NCBI GenBank assembly: GCA_028274465.1
Contig: CM051457.1
Span: 52,488,425-52,552,424 of the forward strand
Origin: Plantago ovata
Taxonomy: Eukaryota; Streptophyta; Magnoliopsida; Lamiales; Plantaginaceae
DNA length: 64,000 bases
Direction of reading: 5' to 3'
Below are positions 10,078 through 20,840 of this stretch, piece after piece. The notes below the pieces were generated by a model. It was not told where the DNA came from. It did no database searches and saw only the letters and a program-made list of their open reading frames with translations. A program made the position numbers and the translations under genes. Position 1 is the first letter of the stretch, and each line of letters starts with the position of its first letter.

Positions 10078-12642
10078 TGTAACACCCCGTTTTTTTTAAT
10101 TATTTATTTAATTATTATTTTTATTATTTTATTATTTAATTATTTTTCAGTTAATTAATTATAAGAGTAAATTTTATTCGATATTTATTTAATTAATTTT
10201 CGCGTAAGTTAGTTCGTTTCGTTTCGTTTGGAGTAAGCTGGACTATCTGATCTGCTAGCCTTTTGGCCCATTTGCGTAACCCAGTCAAAAGCCCATTTGA
10301 CCGGCCCATTAGCTTAACCTAACCCTAGTCCTCCCCTTACCCTCCTCATTTCATCAGCCGTTTTGTGCTAAAAGAGAAGAAAGAAAGAGAGTTAGAAAGG
10401 AAAAGAGAAAAGAGAAAGGAAAAAGGAGAGAGAGAGATCTGCTGCTGCTACCGTGCCGCCGCCGTCTCCGATCAACCGCCGCCGTCTCCGATCAGTCGCC
10501 GCCGCGATCTCGGTCCTCGCAGCGCCGCCGCCGCCGCGCGCTCTGCTCCGTTCGCGGTCTCTATCCCGATTCAACTCGGCCGCGGTCCTTGCTGCTCCGT
10601 CATCTCCGTCGTCACGCCTTCCGCCGTCGCCGCTCCGCCGTGTTCTGTTTCGCGCGCCGCCCATACCGATTCGCTCCGTTTTGGCTCCCGAGCTCACGCC
10701 GTCCGGTTCGTGCCATCCCGTTCCAGATCCGTGCCGACCCGCTCCATTTCCGGTCCGGCTCTGTTCTGTTCGCGACCCCCTGCTCCGGATTCCGCTTTGC
10801 TCCGGTTCACCTTCGACCGTGCTCTGTTCCTCCCAATCGTTCCGGTAAGCTGAGATTTTCAGCTCGTCCTTCCACATTCTTTTTGATTTCATTTTTGAAT
10901 CGAATCTAACTTGGTTTTGGGATTCAACCCCGTTTCTATTGTTTTTGTTTCATCAATTCTCCACAGTTCTATCTATTCAATCCATCCAGAAAGGTAATTT
11001 CGTTTCACCATATCTCTGCTTCGTTTTTCCGTTCGAATTTATTTTTTCCAGTTGACCGTTTTGCCCCTGATTTACTTCTGTCCCCAAAAAAATCGAACCC
11101 TAATCTTGACTTTAAGACCTAATTTGGACCGTTGTTGACCATTTATGAACTGTTCGAATCTCGATTTAGTACTGTAGTGGCTCGAATTTGACTGACTGAG
11201 GACCGTTTTGTGACTTTATGGATTTTTTTGGACTGATCTGATAACCGTAAAACTTTGTGGGTTTCGATTTGTGATTCTGAAAATTTAAAGGACCATTTTG
11301 CAAATTATGTTTTACCAAGGTTGACCGACAGTTTAAGAGAAGTTTCGATTTATGAAGTGTTATGTTTGATTTCTGAAACTCGGAGAAACTGTTTGTGATT
11401 TCTGATTTTGAAAAGGATCTTTTTGTAATTTACCACTGAGGGTATTTTGGTAATTTCCAGAGTCTGAAAATCGAAAGAGTATTTCTGAAAAGGTTTCAAC
11501 TTAGTTTCTGTTTTGTAAGTTAGTAATGACTTGACTTGCTAGCCTAGTTGGTTAGGTTCTTGCTTGACTAACTTAGAGGTCCCGAGTTCAAACCCCGTCT
11601 TTACCATTTCTTTTTCAAACCTTTCCTTCCGTCCGTTCGACTTCTAAAGTATGTTTAGTACTTTCTTGTTAGGTTCTCCGTTGTTCGATAACCCGTACAT
11701 TACTCGTTGGAGATCTTTTGCTCGCAAGTTAAGGTGAGTGTTCACCCCTAAAGCTATTATTTGCGAAAAACTGGAAGGCTATGTGACTGTTTGTACCTAT
11801 TACTATAAACTGTTTACTGTATGCTTCCGCGTAAAAGTATAATTCCTAAGTATGACCTTTTTTACATTTCTGTTTGTTGCTACTCTGTTCTGGACTGATC
11901 TTTCTGCAGGAACACCTCTCGGTGTTAACTATCTGTATCTGTTGTTCTGTATCTGCTCTGTTTCTGTGTGACCGGTCGATTAGGTTATGATTAGGTAGGC
12001 CTGGGTAGTAGAGGACTATCGGGTTTGCTTGATTATGGCCTAGTCTATTCCCTTTTAGACGCGAGGCAGAAGTCGCTGAGGTCTATTAGGGTCGTAGGAT
12101 CTGTTTCCCCAAAGTACACGGGGGTTTCTGTTTCTGTCCGGAGTTGTGCACCCTCTGGAGGGAGTTATAAGGGCATTCTGGGAGTAGGAGCAATAAGGCG
12201 GGCTGCACCAACGGTCTACAACCTATCTGTTCTGATATTCTGTTATATGTGATCTGTTCTGTTTGTTTGTTTTCTGAAAAGGATTTTGATTTCAAAATTG
12301 TTTACTTTCTGTTTTAAACCTAGAACCTCACTGAGATCCTTTATCTCACACTCTTTTGTTTTTCAAAATTCCTTCCTTCCAGATACTGCCAAGGATGTTC
12401 GCGAATAGGATTCCAGCGACTGAGAGAAGGGTCTGGGGTGTCACGGGTTTCTTTTCAAAATAAGAAGATAAACTGTTACTCTCTTCATTCGTTGTTTCGT
12501 TCGAACTTGAGTTGTCATTGGATATTGTTTATTTCTGTTAGCGTCAAGGATTTTTGGCATTAATTGCCGGCTGTTGCTATAAAGTTATTTTTGACTATCT
12601 TTTTCAAGAAATTATTTTGTTTTCAAAACCGGTACCGTTACA
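10078..12642 (+). repeat. 5' LTR of the TR-GAG element
   Basis: The LTR runs from TGTAACACC to CCGTTACA. After an AT-rich start it has a GA-rich then CCG-rich tract (10370-10850) ending in a consensus splice donor, TCCGGTAAGCTG. A tRNA-like segment with Pol III A and B boxes follows at 11540-11615. The GC-rich tract is open on both strands (162 codons plus strand, 166 minus), which reflects composition rather than coding. A small hairpin aacacc-tctc-ggtgtt lies at 11911-11926. Confidence 0.9.
11540..11615 (+). promoter_or_regulatory. tRNA-like Pol III promoter in the TR-GAG 5' LTR
   Basis: TAGCCTAGTTGG (11540-11551) fits the tRNA A box exactly. AGTTCAAACCC (11585-11595) fits the B box with one change (CG to CA). 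A T5 run (11611-11615) follows, as a Pol III terminator would. The acceptor arms do not pair well, so this is a decayed tRNA or a SINE head rather than a functional tRNA gene. Confidence 0.65.
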
Positions 12643-12644
12643 GT

Positions 12645-12656
12645 TGGTATCAGAGC
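12645..12656 (+). other. Primer-binding site, initiator tRNA-Met type (TR-GAG)
   Basis: TGGTATCAGAGC starts two bases after the LTR end and is the canonical complement of plant initiator tRNA-Met. Sequence from here to the gag start at 13512 is untranslated leader without other recognisable features. Confidence 0.93.
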
Positions 12657-13511
12657 TTGAGTTCAAACTCGAGCTTGCTAGGATAGGGTTTTCTGGCCTT
12701 TGGGGTGCGTGTGAGGGTCCAAGTCGCTGGATTAGATTGAGTAGTCTTTGTTCTGTTTCTTCTAAAGTTTGGTCTTCCGCATTAACTCTGAACCATTATG
12801 TTCGTCTTTTAACTGTCCTACTGTCTTCCGTCTTCCGAAACTGTCTTGCTGTTCATTCTGTTTAACTCCTACTAAGTTCACACGCTTCCTATTGATGTTT
12901 TGTTCATTTCCCTTAAGGCGATAACATTGTTTCTTCTAAATGCATGAGAATTTGTTTAAAAGTATGTCTACTTACTATAATGTCATTTAATGCGTGTTTT
13001 AGGGTTTAAACATTTATATATGCATCTATTTTACTTGTTGAAATTCATACATGATCCTGCTTGATTCTGTCATATAGTAATCTATTGTTTAACCAAAGTC
13101 GACATAAATCACTGGCAGGCGGCCGACTGTTTATGTGATTCGTGTTAACTGAGGTCAAATGACTGATCACTTTGTGAGAGAACACTTTCATTGCATGCTT
13201 AATGTTTATTATCCTTTTCTACGACACATGAATTTGTTATTTATGCCTTATCGTTACTTTTCATTCAATTTATGTCTGCCTTGTATGCTAGGTTAGACAC
13301 GCTCGAGGATTTACTTAGTGATTAGTTGCTTTTTTCCTTTTGACTCCCTGATTTAATTTTGACCTTAGCTTTTTTTTTGGTTATCCTTTTCGCGTCTCTT
13401 GCTCGTTCACTAGGATAACTTAAGATAGTGCCTTAGATTACGTCTACGCCTGAAGATCGACTCACTCAAGATGGTTAATTACGTTACTAACCTTAGACTA
13501 ATTGCGATAGG

Positions 13512-14600
13512 ATGGATCCAAGGAACACCACCCGCAACGGCAATGGCAATGGCAACACCAATGACAACGACAACCACAACAACAATGGCAACAACAACAA
13601 CGCTGGCAATCAGGACCAAGTGAAGCGGATCATTGCAGCTTTGGGCAACTTCAGTGAGAGCGTACGCAACATTGAGCTACCACCTGTTCAGCCAGCTCCG
13701 CCGCCACCGCCACCGACTCAAACGATCGATCAGGCTGCGGAACGTTTCGCTCGTTTCCATTCCGACAGGTTCGATGGGGCACCCAATGCCCGCAAAGCTG
13801 AGCTTTAGCTGGAGAGCATGGAGAATCTATTCTCGATCTTGCACTACCCTGATGAAAGGATGATTGAGCTCGCGGCTTTCCAGTTTGAAGGAGCAGCAAG
13901 AAATTGGTGGAGGACCGTAGATGCAAGGTGGAGACAAGCAGCAGTTGTCCGCACTTGGGAGAACTTTGAGAAGGAGTTCATGGATAAGTTCGTGCCTCGC
14001 CTAGTTCGCGAGAACAGGAGAGATGAGTTCCAAGCCTTGGTGCAAGGAAATATGAATGTCGCCGAATATGACTCCGAGTTCACTCGACTGCTGAAGTACG
14101 TGCCGCACTTTCAAAACGACGAGAGGGAGAAGGTGCGCCATTTTGTGAAGGGTCTGAACTCAGAGATCCGTTACAGCCTGTTCGGGACTGACATGCCCAC
14201 CTACGTTAAAGCAGTGGAGTTAGCTGCTGAAGTAGAGAGTGGTCTGGGAGAACTCGAGAACTATGAACCCCGACGGTCTCGAAAGAGGAGTTCTGATCAC
14301 AGAAGTAGCAAGGATCGTCATTCTCCATCCAAGTATTCTCGCACCGAGCAGAAAAGTCGATCTCGTCATGTGGCCGAAAGTGCTGAACAACCACCTCGAA
14401 GAAATTGCAATTTCTGCGGAGGCACAACTCATGAGGAGAATAACTGTTGGAGGAAGCAAGGTGTATGCCTGGCATGTGGAAGCAAGGAGCATAAGATCAA
14501 TGATTGTCCGCGACGCAGCTCCCTGATGGAAGAAGGAAGATCTGGAGGCACCGCTTCAAGGAATCAAGGAAGTAGTGCGAAGGCCAAACCAAGAGTCTAG
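13512..14600 (+). pseudogene. gag: Tekay-like gag of the TR-GAG element, one in-frame stop
   Basis: The start is ATG 13512, followed by an Asn/Gly-rich N-terminus (NGNGNGN..., about residues 5-38). A Pro-rich segment comes next, then the Retrotrans_gag core: FSILHYPDE, AAFQFEGAARNWW, EKEFMDKFVP and MNVAEYDSEFTRL. Two tandem CCHC zinc knuckles close the protein: CNFC-X4-H-X4-C and CLAC-X4-H-X4-C. Total length is 363 codons, usual for Tekay-type gag. A single TAG at 13806-13808 (after KAEL, residue 98) splits the frame; the same frame continues immediately, so this is a point nonsense mutation. No protease follows. Gag binds genomic RNA through the knuckles and assembles particles. With readthrough, or from an undamaged sister copy, it would be complete. 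Confidence 0.88.
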
Positions 14601-14941
14601 CATGGTTGGACGTGAGACTCCCTCGACGAGTGTGGCTAAAGGTACGCTCACGTGGACAAACTTCTTCTAAGTCTTTTCTTTTCCCGTTACCGTGCTGTTT
14701 TTCTTTCGCTAGGATAGATTCACTTGAAGTTCAATTATCGACTTTTTGGTTGAGGAGTAAGAGTTGGACGATCTGGTTGAAGAGGCAAGCTTTAACTTCC
14801 TTAGGTTATTTACGAATTCTCTTAGCCTTTGGCTTGCGATCGTGTTCGTTGATCCGGCGTTTGAAGTTTGAAGACTTTCGTTTACCCGTTCCACGTTCGT
14901 AAATTCTACGCGATTTAAGTTTCGAGGACGAAACTTCTTGT

Positions 14942-14954
14942 AAGGGTGGTGGAG
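14942..14954 (+). other. Polypurine tract of the TR-GAG element
   Basis: AAGGGTGGTGGAG lies directly before the 3' LTR. The preceding TTCGAGGACGAAACTTC is the usual 3' boundary motif of Tekay-like chromoviruses, which supports the lineage call although pol is missing. Confidence 0.88.
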
Positions 14955-17478
14955 TGTAACACCCCGTTTTTTTTAATTATTTATTTAATTATTATTTTTA
15001 TTATTTTATTATTTAATTATTTTTTCAGTTAATTAATTATCAGAGTAAATTTTATTCGATAATTATTTAATTAATTTTCGCGTAAGTTAGTTCGTTTCGT
15101 TTCGTTTGGAGTAAGCTGGACTATCTGATCTGCTAGCCTTTTGGCCCATTTGCGTAACCCAGTCAAAAGCCCATTTGACCGGCCCATTAGCTTAACCTAA
15201 CCCTAAACCTAGTCCTCCCTTTACCCTCCTCATTTCATCAGCCGTTTTGTGCTAAAAGAGAAGAAAGAAAGAGAGTTAGAAAGGAAAAGAGAAAAGAGAA
15301 AGGAAAAAGGAGAGAGAGAGATCTGCTGCTGCTACCGTACCGCCGCCGTCTCCGATCAACCGCCGCCGTCTCCGATCAGTCGCCGCCGCGATCTCGGTCC
15401 TCGCCGCGCCGCCGCCGCCGCGCGCTCTGCTCTGTTCGCGGTCTCTGTCCCGATTCAACTCGGCCGCGGTCCTTGCTGCTCCGTCATCTCCGTCGCCGCG
15501 CCTTCCGCCGTCGCCGCTCCGCCGTGTTCTGTTTCGCGCGCCGCCCATACCGATTCGCTCCGTTTTGGCTCCCGAGCTCACGCCGTCCGATTCGTGCCAT
15601 CCCGTTCCAGATCCGTGCCGACCCGCTCCATTTTCGGTCCGGCTCTGTTCTGTTCGCGACCCCCTGCTCCGGATTCCGCTTTGCTCCGGTTCACCTTCGA
15701 CCGTGCTCTGTTCCTCCCAATCGTTCCGGTAAGCTGAGATTTTCAGCTCGTCCTTCCACATTCTTTTTGATTTCATTTTTGAATCGAATCTAACTTGGTT
15801 TTGGGATTCAATCCCGTTTCTATTGTTTTTGTTTCATCAATTCTCCACAGTTCTATCTATTCAATCCATCCAGAAAGGTAATTTCGTTTCACCATATCTC
15901 TGCTTCGTTTTTCCGTTCGAATTTATTTTTTCCAGTTGACCGTTTTGCCCCTGATTTACTTCTGTCCCAAAAAAAATCGAACCCTAATCTTGACTTTAAG
16001 ACCTAATTTGGACCGTTGTTGACCATTTATGAACTGTTCGAATCTCGATTTAGTACTGTAGTGGCTCGAATTTGACTGACTGAGGACCGTTTTGTGACTT
16101 TATGGATTTTTTTGGACTGATCTGATAACCGTAAAACTTTGTGGGTTTCGATTGACCAAGGTTGACCGACAGTTTAAGAGAAGTTTCGATTTATGAAGTG
16201 TTATGTTTGATTTCTGAAACTCGGAGAAACTGTTTGTGATTTCTGATTTTGAAAAGGATCTTTTTGTAATTACCACTGAGGGTATTTTGGTAATTTCCAG
16301 AGTCTGAAAATCGAAAGAGTATTTCTGAAAAGGTTTCAACTTAGTTTCTGTTTGTAAGTAATGACTTGACTTGCTAGCCTAGTTGGTTAGGTTCTTGCTT
16401 AACTAACTTAGAGGTCCCGAGTTCGAACCCCGTCTTTACCATTTCTTTTTCAAACCTTTCCTTCCGTCCGTTCGACTTCTAAAGTATGTTTAGTACTTTC
16501 TTGTTAGGTTCTCCGTTGTTAGATAACCCGTACATTACTCGTTGGAGATCTTTTGCTCGCAAGTTAAGGTGAGTGTTCACCCCTAAAGGTATTATTTGCG
16601 AAAAACTGGAAGGCTATGTGACTGTTTGTACCTATTACTATAAACTGTTTACTGTATGCTTCCGCGTAAAAGTATAAGTCCTAAGTATGACCTTTTTTAC
16701 ATTTCTGTTTGTTGCTACTCTGTTCTGGACTGATCTTTCTGCAGGAACACCTCTCGGTGTTAACTATCTGTATCTGTTGTTCTGTATCTGCTCTGTTTCT
16801 GTGTGACCGGTCGATTAGGTTATGATTAGGTAGTCCTGGGTAGTAGAGGACTATCGGGTTTGCTTGATTATGGCCTAGTCTATTCCCTTTTAGACGCGAG
16901 GCAGAAGTCGCTGGGGTCTATTAGGGTCGTAGGATCTGTTTCCCCAAAGTACACGGGGGTTTCTGTTTCTGTCCGGAGTTGTGCACCCTCTGGAGGGAGT
17001 TATAAGGGCATTCTGGGAGTAGGAGCAATAAGGCGGGCTGCACCAACGGTCTACAACCTATCTGTTCTGATATTCTGTTATATGTGATCTATTTTGTTTG
17101 TTTGTTTTCTGAAAAGGATTTTGATTTCAAAATTGTTTACTTTCTGTTTTAAACTTAGAACCTCACTGAGATCATTTATCTCACACTCTTTTGTTTTTCA
17201 AAATTCCTTCCTTCCAGATACTGCCAAGGATGTTCGCGAATAGGATTCCAGCGACTGAGAGAAGGGTCTGGGGTGTCACGGGTTTCTTTTCAAAATAAGA
17301 AGATAAACTGTTACTGTCTTCATTCGTTGTTTCGTTCGAACTTGAGTTGTCATTGGATATTGTTTATTTCTGTTAGCGTCAAGGATTTTTGGCATTAATT
17401 GCCGGCTGTTGCTATAAAAGTTATTTTTGACTATCTTTTTCAAGAAATTATTTTGTTTTCAAAACCGGTACCGTTACG
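14955..17478 (+). repeat. 3' LTR of the TR-GAG element
   Basis: It matches the 5' LTR along its length, with a deletion of about 44 bp near 16153 and several 1-7 bp indels. The last base is G instead of A (CCGTTACG), followed by the target duplication ctttg at 17479-17483. Confidence 0.9.
16375..16450 (+). promoter_or_regulatory. tRNA-like Pol III promoter in the TR-GAG 3' LTR
   Basis: A box TAGCCTAGTTGG (16375-16386), B box AGTTCGAACCC (16420-16430) and T5 (16446-16450) are present. The B box here keeps the CpG that has changed in the 5' LTR copy, so the intact form is ancestral. Confidence 0.68.
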
Positions 17479-17483
17479 CTTTG

Positions 17484-18930
17484 CTTGTCCCCAACCAACT
17501 AGCTAGACTCTAATGCAAAAAACCAATGCAACACACAAAATGGAGTCTCATGCCAAATGAAATGAACTAATCTATTGAATCTATCAAAAACTTGTGAACA
17601 AAGACCATACAAATCATAACCTGGATATTGGTTGAAGAATGCCTCGATTGACTCATACACATTCACATATGCACTATGTTAAACAAGATAGTCTCTCGTA
17701 ACATTCTCTACCTGGACCTAGTCAGTGACGACGTAATGAAACATGTTAAAATATGAATGGTTGTCCCGTGCCTATGAAACTGAGGACTTTCTACTATTCA
17801 CCAAGTTAAGACTTTCCCTCAAAGATGTCGAACCAATACTGGCTCTCATCAAACGAAGGAGGGTTCCCTAAAAGTTCAGACTCCCCTATTCTACCCATTC
17901 TCAAACAAAGTCATAAATTAATCACCACTTCCTGACTGGCTGGACGAGGGTGGTCTAGAACAGATGACACTCAGACAATCAAAAGACAAAAATTACAACT
18001 CGATTACGAACATTACAAGAATTGAAAAACGAGACAAACACTTTGCTAAACTGCTTTTTGACTTTCTTTGGACCCTTTTTGCTTTTTTGGGGTCTCTTTT
18101 TTTCTTTTTTTTTTCTTTTCAGATCTTTTCTTTTTCCTGGAATGTTCTCTTTTTTTTCGATATTTTTTTTATATAGCCAGCAGTAGCACAACGAAAAAGA
18201 AATTACAATGACTCACAAACGACCTCCCCAAAGAAAGAATAGGTTGGAGAATAAAATTTACGAAAAATAAAAACAAACCGACAGCACTCAAAATCGAAAA
18301 CAAGTCATAATGATAGCATAACCCCCTCCCCAAACCTATTCGTTAGAATAGGTTTCAAACAAAGGATCACACAATCTCACACTACCTCCTTCCTAGGCAT
18401 TTAGCAATCTCAAAGCAAGGTGAAGACTTGTTGCCTCTTAGGTACATAATTACACGGGAAAACAACCACAAGACTCTAACATGCATCATCGTATTATAAA
18501 GGCCTTCGTGAACCGCAGTAGAGAAAACACCACTAAGTGATGTCGAGACTACCAAGCTTAACTAAGTGCATATATAAATGTGACAAGCTAAGCGAGAAAA
18601 ACCTCAAACAAATTCATAGAGATGAAACATATGGTTAAGGTCATAATTAGTTAATCTACCCAATAAAAAACTTCAAAAAATTTGGCAATAAACTCCACAT
18701 AAAACATGCAAGACTAGACTAGAATGAATGTAGTGTATGTAGTGTATGCAACTAAATTACTAGGAAAGCGATAAACGTGCAAATGCTAATGCAAATGAAT
18801 TTCAACAAAATACAAGGTACTATACTCAAAATACCAATGCCACGCTCCAAACTAACAACAATAGTTCACTTAAATCCCATCCCCCCTCATGAAACTAAAG
18901 CTAGTCCCTAGCAATTAGAGAATGAGGAAA
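17484..18930 (-). other. Conserved noncoding 3' domain of element A
   Basis: There is no coding region. It continues the text right of the polypurine tract (cttgtcc...). It then carries a block shared with B, C and D (about 17620-17960), a T-rich tract (18050-18170; A-rich in the element's sense), a hairpin cctattc-gtta-gaatagg (18335-18352), and a second shared block (18370-18720). On the minus strand a purine tract like the polypurine tract, GGTTTGGGGAGGGGG, abuts the hairpin (complement of about 18321-18335). Confidence 0.7.
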
Positions 18931-18949
18931 TAAGAAGTGATACTAGATG

Positions 18950-19918
18950 TTACAGAGTGGTTTGGCCTCGGTCGGCTGAGTGCACAGGATGTAAGGTATC
19001 GAGATCGCTCGAGGGCCCTTGTTGGTGATCATCAGAGCCCGTGGTGGTGGTGGTGGTTCTACTAACAGATCGAATAGGGCCAACTCCTCCATCAGTATTC
19101 ATGGTATCCTCATTGTCCCTATTGTCTTCATTGTTACCATCATCATCATTAGAAGAATTTCTTTGTCGGAGAGAAGCCTCAAGATTAGCCGCTGCAACTA
19201 TGGGGTTTTCCATCCGGTATCTCTCTAATAGCCCGTGAATTGTTGAAGGGGAAAGATCCGTGCTCTTAGAGTCTCCCTCACCAATGTCCTCTACCCGACC
19301 GAACTTACAGTAAGCTGTGATGAAACTCGAAAACTCAGAGGTTTTCTTCTTCTTTGCCCAATGTCGCCCATATCCTTCACGGATGATGCTCCCGATGTCT
19401 ATATGGTGCTCCCTCAATAAGCAGTCGAGGAGCACCACAAAGAAGGGCTGGGTGCCCGTGTCATTATGTTTTAGAATCAAGTTAGCGATACGGAACTTCA
19501 TCACCACTGTCGACTCAGGACTAAATCTGTTGTGATGAGGTCGCCCTGGTTGCTTCCTAGTCTCTCGAACCTTGCATTCCTTGTGGCATATTTCTGCCGT
19601 GATATTGCTTCCAATCCCTTTAGTGGTACGTGAATAGACATAAGAATGGTCACTCCCCGTGAATTCTCGTTTCACCATATGGATAAAGCGCGAAGTTGAT
19701 ACAAAAGTCCATGGCTCGAACACACCTCTAACGAGATCACTCTCCTTCTCTTGAAGATTAGTATACCCAACATAGAACTCATGGAGAACTTCCTTGTCAA
19801 ACCCTTCGACATGGTTGGAATCGAACCTCCTCCAATACCTCATTGTAGCCAAACGAAAGTGCTCCTCTTTCTTTGTGGCATGATACCTACAAACATCCAT
19901 TAGTACCTTGTACATCAA
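18950..19918 (-). CDS. ORF X: unknown Athila-associated protein
   Basis: The 322-residue frame has no catalytic motif that I recognise. The N-terminal half, with LHEFYVGYTNLQEKESDLVRG then FRIANLILKHNDTG and LLREHHIDIGSIIREG, resembles the putative plant transposon protein domain found with Athila elements; this is family resemblance by eye only. The C-terminus is acidic and Asn-rich (DDDGNNEDNRDNED), with a Thr run. I see no signal peptide or membrane segment, which argues against an envelope-like role. Upstream, an ATG at about 19931 equals the start in element D but is out of frame by one base, so the original N-terminus may be about 10 residues longer. A promoter-like array lies about 750 bp upstream (20630-20830). 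D has a broken copy; B and C lack it. Confidence 0.6.
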   Translation of the reverse strand: MMYKVLMDVCRYHATKKEEHFRLATMRYWRRFDSNHVEGFDKEVLHEFYVGYTNLQEKESDLVRGVFEPWTFVSTSRFIHMVKREFTGSDHSYVYSRTTKGIGSNITAEICHKECKVRETRKQPGRPHHNRFSPESTVVMKFRIANLILKHNDTGTQPFFVVLLDCLLREHHIDIGSIIREGYGRHWAKKKKTSEFSSFITAYCKFGRVEDIGEGDSKSTDLSPSTIHGLLERYRMENPIVAAANLEASLRQRNSSNDDDGNNEDNRDNEDTMNTDGGVGPIRSVSRTTTTTTGSDDHQQGPSSDLDTLHPVHSADRGQTTL

Positions 19919-20399
19919 AAAGCTTCATGCATATGCAAATGCAAGAGTGAAACAAACGAGTAACTCCATCATCACGCCTAATCTTCAAAACACCAAGTCT
20001 AATCTAGCTACCATAATGCAACGTATCAACGTATCATAATATGTAACATATCTCAACAAGCTTTATGCTAGATAACTAGTAACCTCAAATCATAAGATTC
20101 ATTCAAACCATAGTACTCAAAAAATTTTACCAAAAAGTCTCAAACCCCATCAATCAAGTGTTCTACCAACATGTCTATCTTTATCATACCAATAATCTCA
20201 TCATATTACGTGGAATGAAAGAAAAGAAGCAATGCAAAACGAGACATAGACATCAAGTAAGCAAAAATTCCCAATTTATCAAACCAAGCAAAAATGAGCA
20301 AGCAATTGGTAATGAAAATTGATTCTAATCACATAAACAATCAACCCATACATTACATAAGCTCAATTGAAGCACAGATCAAGAAACCCCCAAATTTGA

Positions 20400-20840
20400 A
20401 AAATTAGTGTTCATGTGAAGTTACCTCAGATCTGAAAAAAAAATGAACTAGGATGAAAGTTGTTCTGATAGAATGAAAGAGCACGTAATGGGCTTCGATT
20501 GAAGCTAAAGAACACCAAATTTGATGGAGAATTGAAGGAATTATGGAAGAAAGAAGTTTTTTTGAGTTTTTGGGTGTTTTGGAGTAAGAGAAGTGAAGAA
20601 GATGAGAGAATGAGGATTTGGGGGAGAAATCTCGCTCATATACTATCTGAGAACGGGGGGAGATTCGCTCCGTGTGTGGGGCGATTCGCCCCCCATCGCC
20701 AGAGAGCGTGACGCTCTCTGGCGGTGTGGGCGAATCGCCCCATATGTGGGGCGAATCGCTGCCAGAGAGCCTGAGGCTCTCTGGCGACGTGGGGCAATTC
20801 GACCCCCATGGGGGCGATTCGCCCCCCACCTCCAGATGTG
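20400..20840 (-). promoter_or_regulatory. Putative internal promoter, dyad array and leader of ORF X (element A)
   Basis: On the minus strand, dyads at 20814, 20751, 20730, 20706 and 20681 (gcgattcgc, gcgaatcgc, gcgtgacgc) precede a TATA-like gatagtatatgagc (complement of 20634-20647). Two 25-nt hairpins with 11-bp stems and a TGA loop sit among them (20698-20722, 20761-20785). A CT-rich leader (20620-20430) follows and ends in a splice-donor-like CTGAG/GTAAC near 20425. Promoter function is inferred from the match to the LTR layout. Confidence 0.5.

Larger units (their letters stand above)
10078..17478 (+). mobile_element. TR-GAG element: two long LTRs, gag only, chromovirus (Tekay-like) origin
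   Basis: This 7.4-kb element has LTRs of 2565 and 2524 bp that start TGTAACACCCCG. It has an initiator-Met PBS, a gag frame, a polypurine tract and a 5-bp target duplication ctttg on both sides. Between gag (ends 14600) and the polypurine tract (14942) there are only about 340 bp, so protease, reverse transcriptase, RNase H, integrase and chromodomain are all absent. Such gag-only elements are known as TR-GAG and must be mobilised in trans. The LTRs are highly similar apart from small indels and one deletion of about 44 bp, so insertion is fairly recent. Confidence 0.9.

Noticed and set aside
10392-10892. 166-codon minus-strand frame conserved in both TR-GAG LTRs
   Set aside because: Openness on both strands follows from GC-rich, trinucleotide-like composition, and the two LTRs are near-identical by descent, so conservation says little.
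11540-11615. A functional tRNA gene in the TR-GAG LTR
   Set aside because: A and B boxes are present, but acceptor and T stems do not pair properly and no clear anticodon arm forms.
18950-19918. ORF X as an envelope-like protein
   Set aside because: No signal peptide, transmembrane segment or Cys-rich ectodomain is visible. Its position after gag-protease alone is not enough.
20640-20830. Dyad clusters as a CRISPR array or bacterial REP sequence
   Set aside because: Repeats are short variable dyads without unique spacers of constant length, in plant LTR retrotransposons. A simple low-complexity origin is also unlikely, because positions relative to TATA are consistent.
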